A DNA stretch of 64,000 bases, from positions 968,376 to 1,032,375 of the forward strand of contig NZ_SNZR01000013.1 in assembly GCF_004363955.1 (NCBI RefSeq), read 5' to 3'. The position numbers and the translations under genes are program-made. The notes below the pieces were generated by a model that had not been told where the DNA came from, searched no databases, and was given only the letters and a program-made list of their open reading frames with translations. Source of the DNA: Enterovirga rhinocerotis. GTDB taxonomy: Bacteria > Pseudomonadota > Alphaproteobacteria > Rhizobiales > Beijerinckiaceae. This document shows, piece by piece, positions 33,054 through 44,543 of this stretch. Positions within the stretch are counted from its first letter, which is position 1; every line of letters starts with the position of its first letter.

Positions 33054-34685
33054 ATGGGGTCTTCGTCCATGACGCGCTCGTCCCTTTTCCCTGCCATCGC
33101 CGTGCTCGCGCTGGCGGGCGCAGCCTGTCCTGCCGCCGCGCAGGAGCTGAAGATCGGGCTCGCCTCGGAGCCGACCTCGATCGACCCGCATTTCCATAAT
33201 CTCGGCCCGAATAACGGCATCCGCCGGCACATCTTCGAGGGGCTCGTCTCCACCGACGACCGCCAGACGCTCGTGCCGGGCCTCGCTGCCTCATGGCGGT
33301 CGATCGACGAGAAGACCTGGGAGTTCAAGCTCCGGCCGGGCGTCACCTTCTCCGACGGCCGGCCGTTCACGGCGAAGGATGTCGTCTACACGCTGTGCCG
33401 CGTGCCGACGGTCGAGAACTCCCCGTCGAGCTTCACCTTCGCGGTGCGGGGGATCGAGGCCATCGAGACGCCCGATCCCCTGACGCTGATCTTCAGGACG
33501 GCGACGCCCGTCCCCCTTCTGCCGAACAACTTCTCGACCCTCGGCATCCTGTCGGCCGCCGCCTATGGCGGCGAGGACGTCGTCTACGGGGCGAAAGGCT
33601 GCGAGAAGCTCGGCACGCCGCCGAAATCGGTCGAGTTCAACGAGCCGGCCAAGGCGATCGGGACCGGCCCCTACAAGCTCGCCAGCTATACGCGTGGCAC
33701 ATCGATCGTGCTTGAGCGCAACGAGGGCTATTGGGGAGCGAAGCCGCACTGGAAGACCGTCACGTGGCGGCCGATGGCGAGCCAGGGCCCGCGCGTCGCC
33801 TCGCTGCTGGCGGGGGATGTGGACCTCGTCGAGAACCCGCCGATCCAGGATTTCGCGCGCATCAAGGGCGCGGGCTTCACCATCGTCCAGGGCATCTCGA
33901 ACCGCGTCATCTACCTCGCCATGGACCAGTTCAGGGGCGACCCGAACTGGAAGACGCCGGGCGTGCGCGGGACGGACAAGAACCCCTTCCTCGACCACAA
34001 GGTCCGTGAGGCGGTCTCGACGGCGATCAACCGCCAGGCGATCGTCGAGCGCATCATGGGCGGGGTCGCGCAGGCGGCGGGCGAACTCCTGCCCGTGCCG
34101 CTCTTCGGCACCTCGCCCGAGATGAAGCCGGACCGCTTCGACGCGGACGGCGCGCGGAAGCTGCTGGCTGCCGCCGGCTATCCGAACGGGTTCGAGGTCA
34201 CGCTCGGCACGCCGAACGACCGCTACATCAACGACGAGAAGGTCGCCCAGGCGGTGGCGCAGATGCTGGGACGGATCGGCATCAAGACGTCGGTCGATTC
34301 CATGACGGCCTCGACCTTCTTCACCCGGCGCAACAAGGGCGATTTCTCCCTCTACCTCGCCGGTTGGGGCGCGGATTCGGGCGAGATGTCGAACTCGCTG
34401 GTCTCGCTCGTCGCGACGCCCAATCCGGCGACGGGCATGGGGCCGACCAATCGCGGCCGCTACTCCAATCCCGAGGTCGATGCGCTGATCGTCAAGGCGC
34501 GGGGCACGGTGGACGACAAGGCCCGCGAAGACCTGCTGCGTCAGGCGTCCAGGCTCGCGATGCGCGACTACGCCGTCATCCCGCTCCATTTCGAGGTGAC
34601 GCCCTGGGCCTTCAAGAAGGGCCTCGCCTATAAGCCGCGCATCGACCAATACACGCTCGCAATGGAGGTGACGCCGGCGCAGTGA
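33054..34685 (+). CDS. ABC transporter substrate-binding protein, family 5 (peptide/nickel type)
   Basis: A 543-residue periplasmic binding protein with a signal peptide (cleavage near residue 29, AAAQ). Signatures of the SBP_bac_5 family are NNGIRRHIFEGLVS (near 53), AASWRSIDEKTWEFKLRPG (split near 80-98) and GTGPYKLASYTRG (near 203). Members bind oligopeptides, nickel chelates or opines. No permease or ATPase genes are adjacent, so it must use components encoded elsewhere or be an orphan. The listed start is the ATG at 33054; a second in-frame ATG at 33069 is also possible. It is followed by a palindromic repeat and a converging CoA-ester lyase gene. Confidence 0.9.
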   Translation: MGSSSMTRSSLFPAIAVLALAGAACPAAAQELKIGLASEPTSIDPHFHNLGPNNGIRRHIFEGLVSTDDRQTLVPGLAASWRSIDEKTWEFKLRPGVTFSDGRPFTAKDVVYTLCRVPTVENSPSSFTFAVRGIEAIETPDPLTLIFRTATPVPLLPNNFSTLGILSAAAYGGEDVVYGAKGCEKLGTPPKSVEFNEPAKAIGTGPYKLASYTRGTSIVLERNEGYWGAKPHWKTVTWRPMASQGPRVASLLAGDVDLVENPPIQDFARIKGAGFTIVQGISNRVIYLAMDQFRGDPNWKTPGVRGTDKNPFLDHKVREAVSTAINRQAIVERIMGGVAQAAGELLPVPLFGTSPEMKPDRFDADGARKLLAAAGYPNGFEVTLGTPNDRYINDEKVAQAVAQMLGRIGIKTSVDSMTASTFFTRRNKGDFSLYLAGWGADSGEMSNSLVSLVATPNPATGMGPTNRGRYSNPEVDALIVKARGTVDDKAREDLLRQASRLAMRDYAVIPLHFEVTPWAFKKGLAYKPRIDQYTLAMEVTPAQ

Positions 34686-34739
34686 GCGAGGCGCTCCGGC
34701 TATTCGGCGGCCGTCACGTCATGGCCGGGCGAAGCCGGC

Positions 34740-34845
34740 GGGGTGGGGTGAACCCACCTTTCCCCACTTCAGCCGCTTTGAGGCGGAGACCGCGCATCAC
34801 CCCACCCCGGACCTTCGGTCCGACCCTCCCCCTCCAGGGGAGGGT
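34740..34845. repeat. Composite palindromic intergenic repeat
   Basis: A perfect 12-nt inverted repeat (34740-34751 against 34797-34808) encloses a 45-nt segment. Next to it is a perfect 9-bp hairpin, ACCCTCCCC / GGGGAGGGT (34823-34845). It lies between convergent genes and may double as a bidirectional terminator. Related CCCTCCCC hairpins occur near 54.5 and 55.6 kb. Confidence 0.7.
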
Positions 34846-34855
34846 GAAACTCGTC

Positions 34856-35674
34856 TCAGGCCCTGCCGGCCGCGAGGATGGCCTGGGCCGCCTTGAGGAT
34901 CGGCGGGTCGACCATGCGGCCCTCGAAATCGATCGTGCCCTTGCCTTCGGCGGTCGCCTTCTCGTAGGCGGCGATCAGCCGTGCGGCGCGGTCGATCTCG
35001 GTGGCGGAGGGGGCGAAGGCCTCGTGCGCGAGCCCCACCTGGCGCGGCAGGAGGCACATCTTGCCGTCATAGCCGAGATTGCGGGCCATCTCCGCGTCGC
35101 GCCGGAAGCCGTCGTCGTCGCGGATGTCGATGACGACCTGGTCGAGCGCCTTCACGCCCGCAGCCTTCGCCGCGATCACCACCTGCGAGCGGGCATAGAG
35201 GACTTCGAGCCCCTCCTTCGTGCGCCGCCCGCCGATATCGGCCGCGAAATCCTCGGCGCCGAAATAGACCGCGAGCACGCCCGCAGCCTTCGCGATGGCA
35301 TTCGCCTCGACCACGCCGCGCACGGATTCGATGCCGGCGATGATCGGCAGGCGGGTGCCGAGGGCTGCGATGTCGCCCGCGCTCTCGGCCTTCGGCAGGA
35401 CGAGACCGTCGGCGCCGGCGGCCTCGGCGGCGGCGACGTCCTTCGGGCTGTCCTCGCTGCCGATCGCATTCACGCGGACGAAAAGCTTGATATCGGACCG
35501 GCCGCCGCGTGCGCCCTTCAGCGCCTCGGCCAGCCCGGCCCGCGCCGCCTCCCGCGCCGCGGGCGGCGTTCCGTCCTCGAGGTCGGGGGCGTAGGCATCG
35601 GCGCCGACGCCCGGGAACTTCGCCAGAAGTTCGGGCCGGTTCGCGGGTGCGAAGAGCAGCGAGCGCAGCAGCAT
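34856..35674 (-). CDS. CoA-ester lyase (HpcH/HpaI aldolase, CitE-like)
   Basis: A 272-residue TIM-barrel enzyme starting MLLRSLLFAPANRPELLAK, typical of CitE/malyl-CoA lyase-like proteins. Conserved parts include DLEDGTPP (near 34), IKLFVRVNAIG, LPKAES and the metal ligands around YFGAEDFAADIG (near 158). These enzymes cleave 3-hydroxy-acyl-CoA esters such as malyl-, methylmalyl- or citramalyl-CoA. The specific substrate is not deducible. The start at 35672-35674 matches the family; the longer frame to 35728 is discounted. It is divergent from the GMC oxidoreductase gene. Confidence 0.88.
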   Translation of the reverse strand: MLLRSLLFAPANRPELLAKFPGVGADAYAPDLEDGTPPAAREAARAGLAEALKGARGGRSDIKLFVRVNAIGSEDSPKDVAAAEAAGADGLVLPKAESAGDIAALGTRLPIIAGIESVRGVVEANAIAKAAGVLAVYFGAEDFAADIGGRRTKEGLEVLYARSQVVIAAKAAGVKALDQVVIDIRDDDGFRRDAEMARNLGYDGKMCLLPRQVGLAHEAFAPSATEIDRAARLIAAYEKATAEGKGTIDFEGRMVDPPILKAAQAILAAGRA

Positions 35675-35805
35675 CGGACATGACCTCCCTGTTCGGCCGC
35701 TGTTAGGCGGTCGCGGCGAGGTGGACAAGCGCGGGCAACATTGCTCTGGCCCCGTGGGGCCGGTTAAGGGCGAGTGCGGGCGCGAGACCCGCCTGGGAGC
35801 GAAGC

Positions 35806-37431
35806 GTGGCGCATCGAAGCGAAGCCGGAGGGGCCGAGGACGAGGCCGATTACGTCGTGGTCGGGGCGGGCTCGGCGGGTTGCGTGCTGGCCGCGCGGCT
35901 CTCGGAATCGGGGCGGCACAAGGTCGTCCTGCTCGAGGCGGGCTCGAAGGACAGCTCTCCCTGGATCCATATCCCGCTCGGCTACGGCAAGCTCTTCAAC
36001 GACCCGAAGGTCAATTGGCTCTATGCGACCGAGCCGCAGCCGGAGCTCGAAGGGCGCGTCGTCAAGCAGCCGCGCGGCAAGGTGCTCGGCGGTTCCTCCT
36101 CCATCAACGGGCTCGTCTATATCCGCGGCCAGCACGAGGATTTCGACCTCTGGCGGCAGCAGGGCTGCACCGGCTGGAGCTTCGCGGACGTCCTTCCCTA
36201 TTTCCGCCGCGCCGAGGACCAGATGCGCGGCGCGGACGACTTCCACGGCTCCGGCGGCCCGCTCGCCGTCTCGGACAGGACGGAGCCGCATCCTCTCTGC
36301 GACGCCTTCATCGAGGCCTGCGCGGAGGGAGAACTGCCCCGCAACGAGGATTTCAACGGCGCCCGCCAGGAGGGCGCCGGCTATTACCAGATGACGGCCC
36401 GGCGCGGCCGGCGCTGCAGCACGGCTGTCGGCTACCTGAAGCCGGCCCGATCGCGCGCCAATCTGCGCGTGATCACCGAGGCTCATGCGACGAAGGTTCT
36501 GTTCGAGGGCCGGCGAGCGGTCGGGGTGGAGTATCGGCGCGGCGGCGAGACGCGGCGCGTGACGGCGCGGCGCGAGGTGATCCTCTCGGGAGGCGCGATC
36601 AACTCGCCCCAGCTTCTCCAGCTCTCCGGAATCGGTTCGGCGGATCTCCTCGGCCGTCACGGCATCCCGGTCGTCGCCGAAAGGCGCGACGTCGGCGAGG
36701 CGTTCCAGGATCATCTCCAGGTGCGGGTCGTCCTCCGCTGCACGCAGCCGATCACGTTGAACGACGACATGGCCTCGCTCCTGGGCCAGGCCCGGATCGG
36801 TCTGCGCTATCTCCTTCAGCGCAAGGGGCCGCTGACCGTCTGTGCGGGCTATGCCGGCGCCTTCTTCCGGACCGACGAGCGTCTCGCGACGCCGGACGTG
36901 CAGGTCCATTTCCTGACCTTCTCGACGGACCGGATGGGCGACAGCCTCCACGCCTTCCCAGGCTTCACCGCCTCGACCTGCCAGCTTCGCCCGGAGAGCC
37001 GGGGCTCGGTGCGGATCACGAGCGCGGACCCGCTGGCGGCGCCCGCCATCGACCCGAACTACCTCGGAACGGAGCTCGACCGCCGGACCAATGTCGAGGG
37101 CATCAAGCGCCTTCGGCACTACCTCTCGATGCCGGCCATGCAGCCCTTCATCGTCAAGGAGGAGATCCCCGGTGCGGAGACGCGGACGGATGACGAGATC
37201 CTCGCCTATGTGAGGCAGGCCGGAACCACGATCTATCACCCGAGCTGCTCCTGCCGGATGGGTGGGGATCCCGAATCGGTCGTCGACGAGCGGCTGCGGG
37301 TCCGCGGCGTCGAGGGGCTGCGCGTCGCGGATGGCTCGATCATGCCGAGCGTCGTCTCCGGCAACACCAACGCGGCCATCATCATGATCGGCGAGAAGGC
37401 CGCCGACATGATCCTCGCCGAGGCGCGCTGA
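35806..37431 (+). CDS. GMC-family FAD-dependent oxidoreductase (choline dehydrogenase-like)
   Basis: A 541-residue flavoprotein with the ADP-binding VVGAGSAGCVLAARLSE (near 18-34), the GMC signature 1 RGKVLGGSSSINGLVYIRG (in parts near 93-111), and the C-terminal HPSCSCRMG with the catalytic His (near 478), ending in NTNAAIIMIGEKAADMIL. GMC enzymes oxidise primary alcohols or choline-like substrates; no betaine-aldehyde dehydrogenase is near, so choline is unlikely. It begins with GTG preceded by GGAGCG. It lies 131 nt from the divergent CoA-ester lyase gene and 133 nt before msrP. Confidence 0.93.
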   Translation: MAHRSEAGGAEDEADYVVVGAGSAGCVLAARLSESGRHKVVLLEAGSKDSSPWIHIPLGYGKLFNDPKVNWLYATEPQPELEGRVVKQPRGKVLGGSSSINGLVYIRGQHEDFDLWRQQGCTGWSFADVLPYFRRAEDQMRGADDFHGSGGPLAVSDRTEPHPLCDAFIEACAEGELPRNEDFNGARQEGAGYYQMTARRGRRCSTAVGYLKPARSRANLRVITEAHATKVLFEGRRAVGVEYRRGGETRRVTARREVILSGGAINSPQLLQLSGIGSADLLGRHGIPVVAERRDVGEAFQDHLQVRVVLRCTQPITLNDDMASLLGQARIGLRYLLQRKGPLTVCAGYAGAFFRTDERLATPDVQVHFLTFSTDRMGDSLHAFPGFTASTCQLRPESRGSVRITSADPLAAPAIDPNYLGTELDRRTNVEGIKRLRHYLSMPAMQPFIVKEEIPGAETRTDDEILAYVRQAGTTIYHPSCSCRMGGDPESVVDERLRVRGVEGLRVADGSIMPSVVSGNTNAAIIMIGEKAADMILAEAR

Positions 37432-37564
37432 CGACTGCCCTGCCTTCTCGCCAGGTGCGACGACCGTGGGGAATAGTCGGCGCTGTCCAAACGTGTAGGC
37501 TTCGGGGCCGCCCGTCTCGGCATCCGCGACGGCGGATCCCTGGGAGCGGCCGGAGGCCATCGCC

Positions 37565-38509
37565 ATGCTGATCAGGTCCAAGCCGCGCTGGGCGCTGCCG
37601 GAAAGTGCCGCGACGCCCGAATCGGCCTTCTTCGACCGGCGTCGCATCCTGCAGGCGCTCGGGCTCGGTGCCGGCCTCATCGGCGGGGGGATGGTGGCCG
37701 GCGAGGCTGCGGCGGAGGGCTCGGCGAAGCGCAACGAGGCCTACACGCTCGGCGACCGCTGGTTGACGCCGGAGCGCTTCGCGATGAGCTACAACAACTT
37801 CTACGAGTTCTCGCAATCGAAGACCGTGACCCCGATGTCGGACGCGCTGAAGGCGCGTCCCTGGACGATCAAGATCGACGGCCTCGTCGAGAAGCCGATC
37901 GAGATCGACGCGTCGGACCTCGTCGCGAAGATGGCGGTCGAGGAGCGCCTCTATCGCTTCCGCTGCGTCGAGGCCTGGGCGATGGCCGTGCCTTGGACGG
38001 GTTTCCCGCTGCGGCAGCTCGTCGACTTCGCGAAGCCGGTCTCGGGCGCGAAATACGTCGTGATGAAGACCTTCCTCGACAAGGCGGTCGCGCCGGGTCA
38101 GCGGCAGTTCTGGTACCCCTGGCCCTATACCGAGGGGCTGACGATGGAGGAGGCCCGCAACGACCTCGCCTTCATGGTCACGGGCATCTACGGCAAGCCG
38201 CTGCCGAACCAGAACGGCGCCCCGCTACGCCTCGCGGTGCCATGGAAATACGGCTTCAAGTCCGTCAAATCGATCAACCAGATCACCTTTTCGGCGACGC
38301 GGCCGAAGACCTTCTGGGAGGGGCTTCAGGCGTCCGAATACGGCTTCTGGGCGAATGTGAACCCCGCGGTGGCGCATCCGCGCTGGAGCCAGGCCGAGGA
38401 GCGCGTCCTCGGCACCAACGACCGCGTCCCGACGCTTCTCTTCAACGGCTACGAACCGGAGGTCGCGGGGCTGTACAAGGATTTGCAGAAGGAAAGACTG
38501 TACGCCTGA
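37565..38509 (+). CDS. msrP: Periplasmic protein-methionine-sulfoxide reductase, molybdopterin subunit
   Basis: A 314-residue sulfite-oxidase-fold enzyme. It has a Tat leader (RRRILQALGLGAG, near 23-35), the conserved YNNFYEFS (near 76), and the molybdenum-ligating Cys in RFRCVEAWAMAVPW (near 139). MsrP repairs oxidised methionines in periplasmic proteins using electrons from the membrane haem protein MsrQ. No msrQ gene is next to it here; it may lie elsewhere. The start has GGAGG upstream. Downstream, between this gene and the converging LysR gene, is the candidate small RNA. Confidence 0.95.
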   Translation: MLIRSKPRWALPESAATPESAFFDRRRILQALGLGAGLIGGGMVAGEAAAEGSAKRNEAYTLGDRWLTPERFAMSYNNFYEFSQSKTVTPMSDALKARPWTIKIDGLVEKPIEIDASDLVAKMAVEERLYRFRCVEAWAMAVPWTGFPLRQLVDFAKPVSGAKYVVMKTFLDKAVAPGQRQFWYPWPYTEGLTMEEARNDLAFMVTGIYGKPLPNQNGAPLRLAVPWKYGFKSVKSINQITFSATRPKTFWEGLQASEYGFWANVNPAVAHPRWSQAEERVLGTNDRVPTLLFNGYEPEVAGLYKDLQKERLYA

Positions 38510-38535
38510 AGACAGACAACTTCTCGAGGCCAGAC

Positions 38536-38568
38536 AAGAAAACGGCCGAGCCTCGTTAAGGCCCGGCC
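38536..38568 (-). terminator. Intrinsic terminator on the minus strand
   Basis: Minus-strand sequence GGCCGGGCCT-TAACG-AGGCTCGGCC forms a 10-bp stem with one mismatch, followed by GTTTTCTT (38543-38536). The T-rich tail exists only on the minus strand, so it ends leftward transcription: either the LysR/trxB unit or a separate short RNA starting in this gap. Confidence 0.8.
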
Positions 38569-38650
38569 AAGGTAAAGGCCCGTCAAATCGAGCCTTCCAG
38601 AGGGGAACAGCTGCACGGCCGGAAGACCGTCCGTGTTGGTCAGCCGATGG
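38536..38650 (-). ncRNA. Candidate AbcR-type small RNA (ends approximate)
   Basis: The 233-nt gap below the LysR gene contains, on the minus strand, an unpaired CATCGGCTGACCAA-like segment, a 9-bp hairpin with a 4-nt loop (38614-38635), a pyrimidine-rich linker with TTCCCCTCT (38599-38607), and the intrinsic terminator above, giving roughly 115 nt. In Agrobacterium and Sinorhizobium the Hfq-dependent AbcR RNAs lie next to the LsrB-type LysR gene beside trxB, and VtlR controls abcR2 in Brucella. The synteny and architecture fit, but I cannot align the RNA to the family from memory, and the 5' end is a guess. It could instead be only the 3' UTR of the LysR transcript. Confidence 0.4.
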
Positions 38651-38700
38651 GATTCTTGCCCCGTACTGCCTCTGTGGCAATCATTTCGAACACCGGTGGG

Positions 38701-38718
38701 GCATGCATTGCATGCATG
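38701..38718. promoter_or_regulatory. Palindrome, candidate LysR-type binding site
   Basis: GCATGCA-T-TGCATGC is a perfect 7-nt-arm palindrome, extended by CATG, and contains a T-N11-A core as favoured by LysR regulators. It lies 25 nt beyond the LysR stop and about 50 nt upstream of the proposed small-RNA 5' end on the minus strand. Confidence 0.35.
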
Positions 38719-38742
38719 TCGACCCAAAATGACGCAGTCGGC

Positions 38743-41637
<2,895 letters not shown>

Positions 41638-41648
41638 GTTTCGAGCCG

Positions 41649-42122
41649 CTAGACGAACGCGACCTCGACGATCTCGTAGCTCTTCGCGCCGCCGGGCGTC
41701 TTCACCTCGACGGAATCGCCGACGGTCTTGCCGATCAGGGCCCGGGCGACGGGCGAGGAGATCGAGACCCGGCCGAGCTTCACATCGGCCTCAGGATCGC
41801 CGACGATCTGGTAGACGCGCTCCTGCTCCGTATCCTCGTCGACGAGCTTGACGGTCGCACCGAACTTGATCTTGTCGCCCGTGAGCTTGGTGACGTCGAT
41901 GATGTCGGCGCGCGAGATGATCGATTCGAGTTCGAGGATGCGGCCCTCGTTGAGCGACTGGCTCTCCTTGGCCGCATGGTATTCCGCGTTCTCGGAGAGG
42001 TCGCCATGGGCGCGCGCCTCGGAGATGGCCTCGATGATGCGCGGGCGCTCGACCTGCTGGCGATGCTTCAGTTCTTCTTCCAGCGTCGCGAAGCCTCGGG
42101 GCGTGAGAGGCACCTTTTCCAT
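41649..42122 (-). CDS. greA: Transcription elongation factor GreA
   Basis: A 157-residue protein with the N-terminal coiled coil ([20 protein letters not shown], then [20 protein letters not shown] with the acidic tip DLSENAEY near 40-47) and the C-terminal FKBP-like domain ([16 protein letters not shown]). It stimulates transcript cleavage by backtracked RNA polymerase. It is the first gene of a leftward unit through ELM1-like, trxB and LysR. The 177 nt upstream to the CorA gene contains no supported gene and probably holds its promoter. Confidence 0.96.
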   Translation of the reverse strand: MEKVPLTPRGFATLEEELKHRQQVERPRIIEAISEARAHGDLSENAEYHAAKESQSLNEGRILELESIISRADIIDVTKLTGDKIKFGATVKLVDEDTEQERVYQIVGDPEADVKLGRVSISSPVARALIGKTVGDSVEVKTPGGAKSYEIVEVAFV

Positions 42123-42299
42123 GACGAGAACCTTGAGATGACTTGAGGAGAGCCGGGCGAGGCGCCGTTGGCCCGTCGAGCGCCAAGACCATGTGCTGCC
42201 TCAGGAGGATCCAGGGCGGGCGCTTCTCGCTGCCTTGGCGGGGAAGCACGGAGACTTTGGTGCAGCCGCCGCGCGAAGGCAACCGATTCGAAGGGCGTA

Positions 42300-43343
42300 T
42301 CAATCGCGGGGCGGCCTGATCCCCATCAGACGGATCACCCCATAGGCGAGCAGGGCCGAGGACGCACAGGCCGTGAGCGCGAGGGCCGTGCCGTCCTGGA
42401 ACGCCGAGAACGGCAGGCCGGTCGTGTTCATGCCGAAGATCCCGGTGACCAGAGTCGGAGGCAGGAACAGCGCGGTGAGAATGGAGAGCATGTAGAGTTG
42501 ACGGTTCGAGGCCTCCGCGAGGCGGCTGCTCAACTCCTCCTGAAGCAAGCGGCTGCGCTCGGCCAGGATGATCATGTCCCGGTCGAGCGCATCCAGCCGC
42601 TGAGCAAGCCTTGCGGCCGTGCGAATGTCGGAAGCCGGCAGCCCGGCCTCGGTGCCATCCCCCTCCAGTCGATGGAAGACGGCACGCAGGCCCAGAAGCT
42701 GACGATGAAGGCGGACGGCATCGCGCCGGATCGGTCCGAGGCGACGTCGTTCGTCCCTCGTCGTGCGGTCGAGGATGTGATCCTCGATCAGGTCGAGCTC
42801 GTCGGAGAGGCGCGCGCCTCCCTCGTCGATCGAGCCGACGACATGCTCCATCAGAGCCTCGAGCAGGTGGATCGGCGTGTTGATGCTGGCGCCTGCCTGC
42901 AACGCCTCCCGCACCGCTGCGGGGGCCGAAATCGGCCGGCGGCGTCCGCTGACGAGAAAGCGCGGGCCCAGGATGAAATGCAGGCGTACCTGCCCCGTCA
43001 GCGCGACCGTCGATCTGGCCTCGGGGCAGAGGTCGGTCACGACGCCGCCGACATACGCGCCCTCGACGGCGATGCGCTGATGCTCGTCCGAGCCGAGGGC
43101 GGATGCGGCGAGGCGCGGTGGCCCGAGCCGGCCCGAAGCGACGACCGGATCGAGGCGCGCGTCGATCAGGTTGAAATGAAGCCACAGGAACCCGCTTCCG
43201 AAGGCATCGGGCTCTCCGATGGGCTCCCCATGGGGGATCGGATGCCCCTTCCCGTCATCGTCGAAGCGGATGGCCCAGAGCAGGCCGGGGATGGCCGGCT
43301 CGGCGGCAAGTGACTGGGACATCGATGAGACTGCGCCGGCCAT
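42300..43343 (-). CDS. CorA-family zinc transporter ZntB-like
   Basis: A 347-residue cation channel of the CorA superfamily. A large cytoplasmic N-terminal domain is followed by a long helix and two C-terminal membrane segments, the first ending in the selectivity motif GIFGMNTTGLPF (near 305). The GMNT form with a short tail and the WLHFNLID segment (near 54) are typical of ZntB, which transports Zn2+ with protons. The listed ATG is at 43341-43343; a second ATG seven codons later is possible. It lies between greA and the M48 protease gene. Confidence 0.85.
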   Translation of the reverse strand: MAGAVSSMSQSLAAEPAIPGLLWAIRFDDDGKGHPIPHGEPIGEPDAFGSGFLWLHFNLIDARLDPVVASGRLGPPRLAASALGSDEHQRIAVEGAYVGGVVTDLCPEARSTVALTGQVRLHFILGPRFLVSGRRRPISAPAAVREALQAGASINTPIHLLEALMEHVVGSIDEGGARLSDELDLIEDHILDRTTRDERRRLGPIRRDAVRLHRQLLGLRAVFHRLEGDGTEAGLPASDIRTAARLAQRLDALDRDMIILAERSRLLQEELSSRLAEASNRQLYMLSILTALFLPPTLVTGIFGMNTTGLPFSAFQDGTALALTACASSALLAYGVIRLMGIRPPRD

Positions 43344-43448
43344 GAGGGCTCTCGGCGCTTGTTGTTTCGCTTCCGTGACACGGGAAAGACGATTTGCCGC
43401 CTTCGCTTGGGGATTCGGCGCTGCGATCCGCGCATCGCGGCGCCGCGT

Positions 43449-44522
43449 CTACCTGTTCCAGGGGTTTCCCAGAGCCGGCGCCGATGCGGATGATACGCTC
43501 GCCGGTCCCTGGGACACCGGTTCCGGCGCCGCATCGATCGCGGGTGTTCCACCCGCATAGCGCCGCAGGGCGTCGATCCGGTCCGCGATCGAAGGGTGGG
43601 TCGCGAACAGGTCCTGGATGCCGGAGCGAGGGTTGTCGAGGCACAGCTCCATGATGCCCGACGGCACCTTCTCGATCTCGCCCTTGCCCTCGATCTTCTG
43701 CAGGGCGGATATCATGGCATCGGGGTTCTTGGTCAGCTCGACCGCGCCCGCATCCGCCAGGTACTCGCGCGAGCGCGAGAGGGCGAACTTCACCGCCTGG
43801 GACAGGAACCAGACGAGGGCGATCAGAACGAGCGCGATCAGGATCGCAGCGCCGGCGCCGCCCTTGTCCTTTCGGGAGCTGCCGCTCTGCGAGCCCGACC
43901 GGAAGGACATGTTGCTGCGCAGAAGTAGCTCTCCTACGAAGGACAGAATGCCCGTGACGATGACGGCGATGACCATCGTGCGCACGTCGTCGTTGCGGAT
44001 ATGGGTCAGTTCATGGGCGAGGACGCATTCGAGCTCGGCATCGTCCAGCGTCTCGAGGAGCCCCGTCGTCACCGTGATGGAATGCTGCTCGGGCTTCAGT
44101 CCTGAGGCGAACGCGTTCGGAGCCGAATTGTCCATCACCCGCAGGATCGGGACCGGCACGCCGCGCGAGATGCAGAGGTTCTCGAGCAGGTTGTAGAGGC
44201 GAGGCTGATCGGCGCGCGTGACGGGCCGGGCCCCGGTGACGAGATCGATCAGCGTCTGGTTGAACCGGAAGGCGATGGCGATCCAGACGGCGGATCCGGC
44301 GAGCGCGAACGGGGCGAGCCACGGAAGGTCCCGGAACGCGCCTGCGAGATAGCCGCCCAGATCGTGCCGATAGCCATTCGGGACCTCGCCGCTGAGGGCC
44401 CGCATGAGGAGCGCCACCGCGAAGACGAGGACGAGGCTGAGAACGACGAGCCCGGCGAGCAGGAATCGCGACCGGATCCTGTTCGCCCGGATGTGGGTGT
44501 AGAGGCCGAAGGCGGGGAGCAT
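43449..44522 (-). CDS. M48-family membrane metalloprotease
   Basis: A 357-residue HtpX/Ste24-like protease. Two N-terminal membrane helices (near 20-45 and 72-90) are followed by the zinc site LAHELTHIRNDD (HExxH near 169), further membrane segments, and the third-ligand region REYLADAGAVEL (near 250). It cleaves membrane or misfolded proteins at the cytoplasmic side. It is 21 nt downstream of the LemA gene on the same strand, a pairing seen in many bacteria. A glycine/serine-rich segment (FRSGSQSGSSRKDKGG) separates two parts of the catalytic domain. Confidence 0.92.
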   Translation of the reverse strand: MLPAFGLYTHIRANRIRSRFLLAGLVVLSLVLVFAVALLMRALSGEVPNGYRHDLGGYLAGAFRDLPWLAPFALAGSAVWIAIAFRFNQTLIDLVTGARPVTRADQPRLYNLLENLCISRGVPVPILRVMDNSAPNAFASGLKPEQHSITVTTGLLETLDDAELECVLAHELTHIRNDDVRTMVIAVIVTGILSFVGELLLRSNMSFRSGSQSGSSRKDKGGAGAAILIALVLIALVWFLSQAVKFALSRSREYLADAGAVELTKNPDAMISALQKIEGKGEIEKVPSGIMELCLDNPRSGIQDLFATHPSIADRIDALRRYAGGTPAIDAAPEPVSQGPASVSSASAPALGNPWNR

Positions 44523-44543
44523 CGCCGGCCCCTGCGCGCCGGC

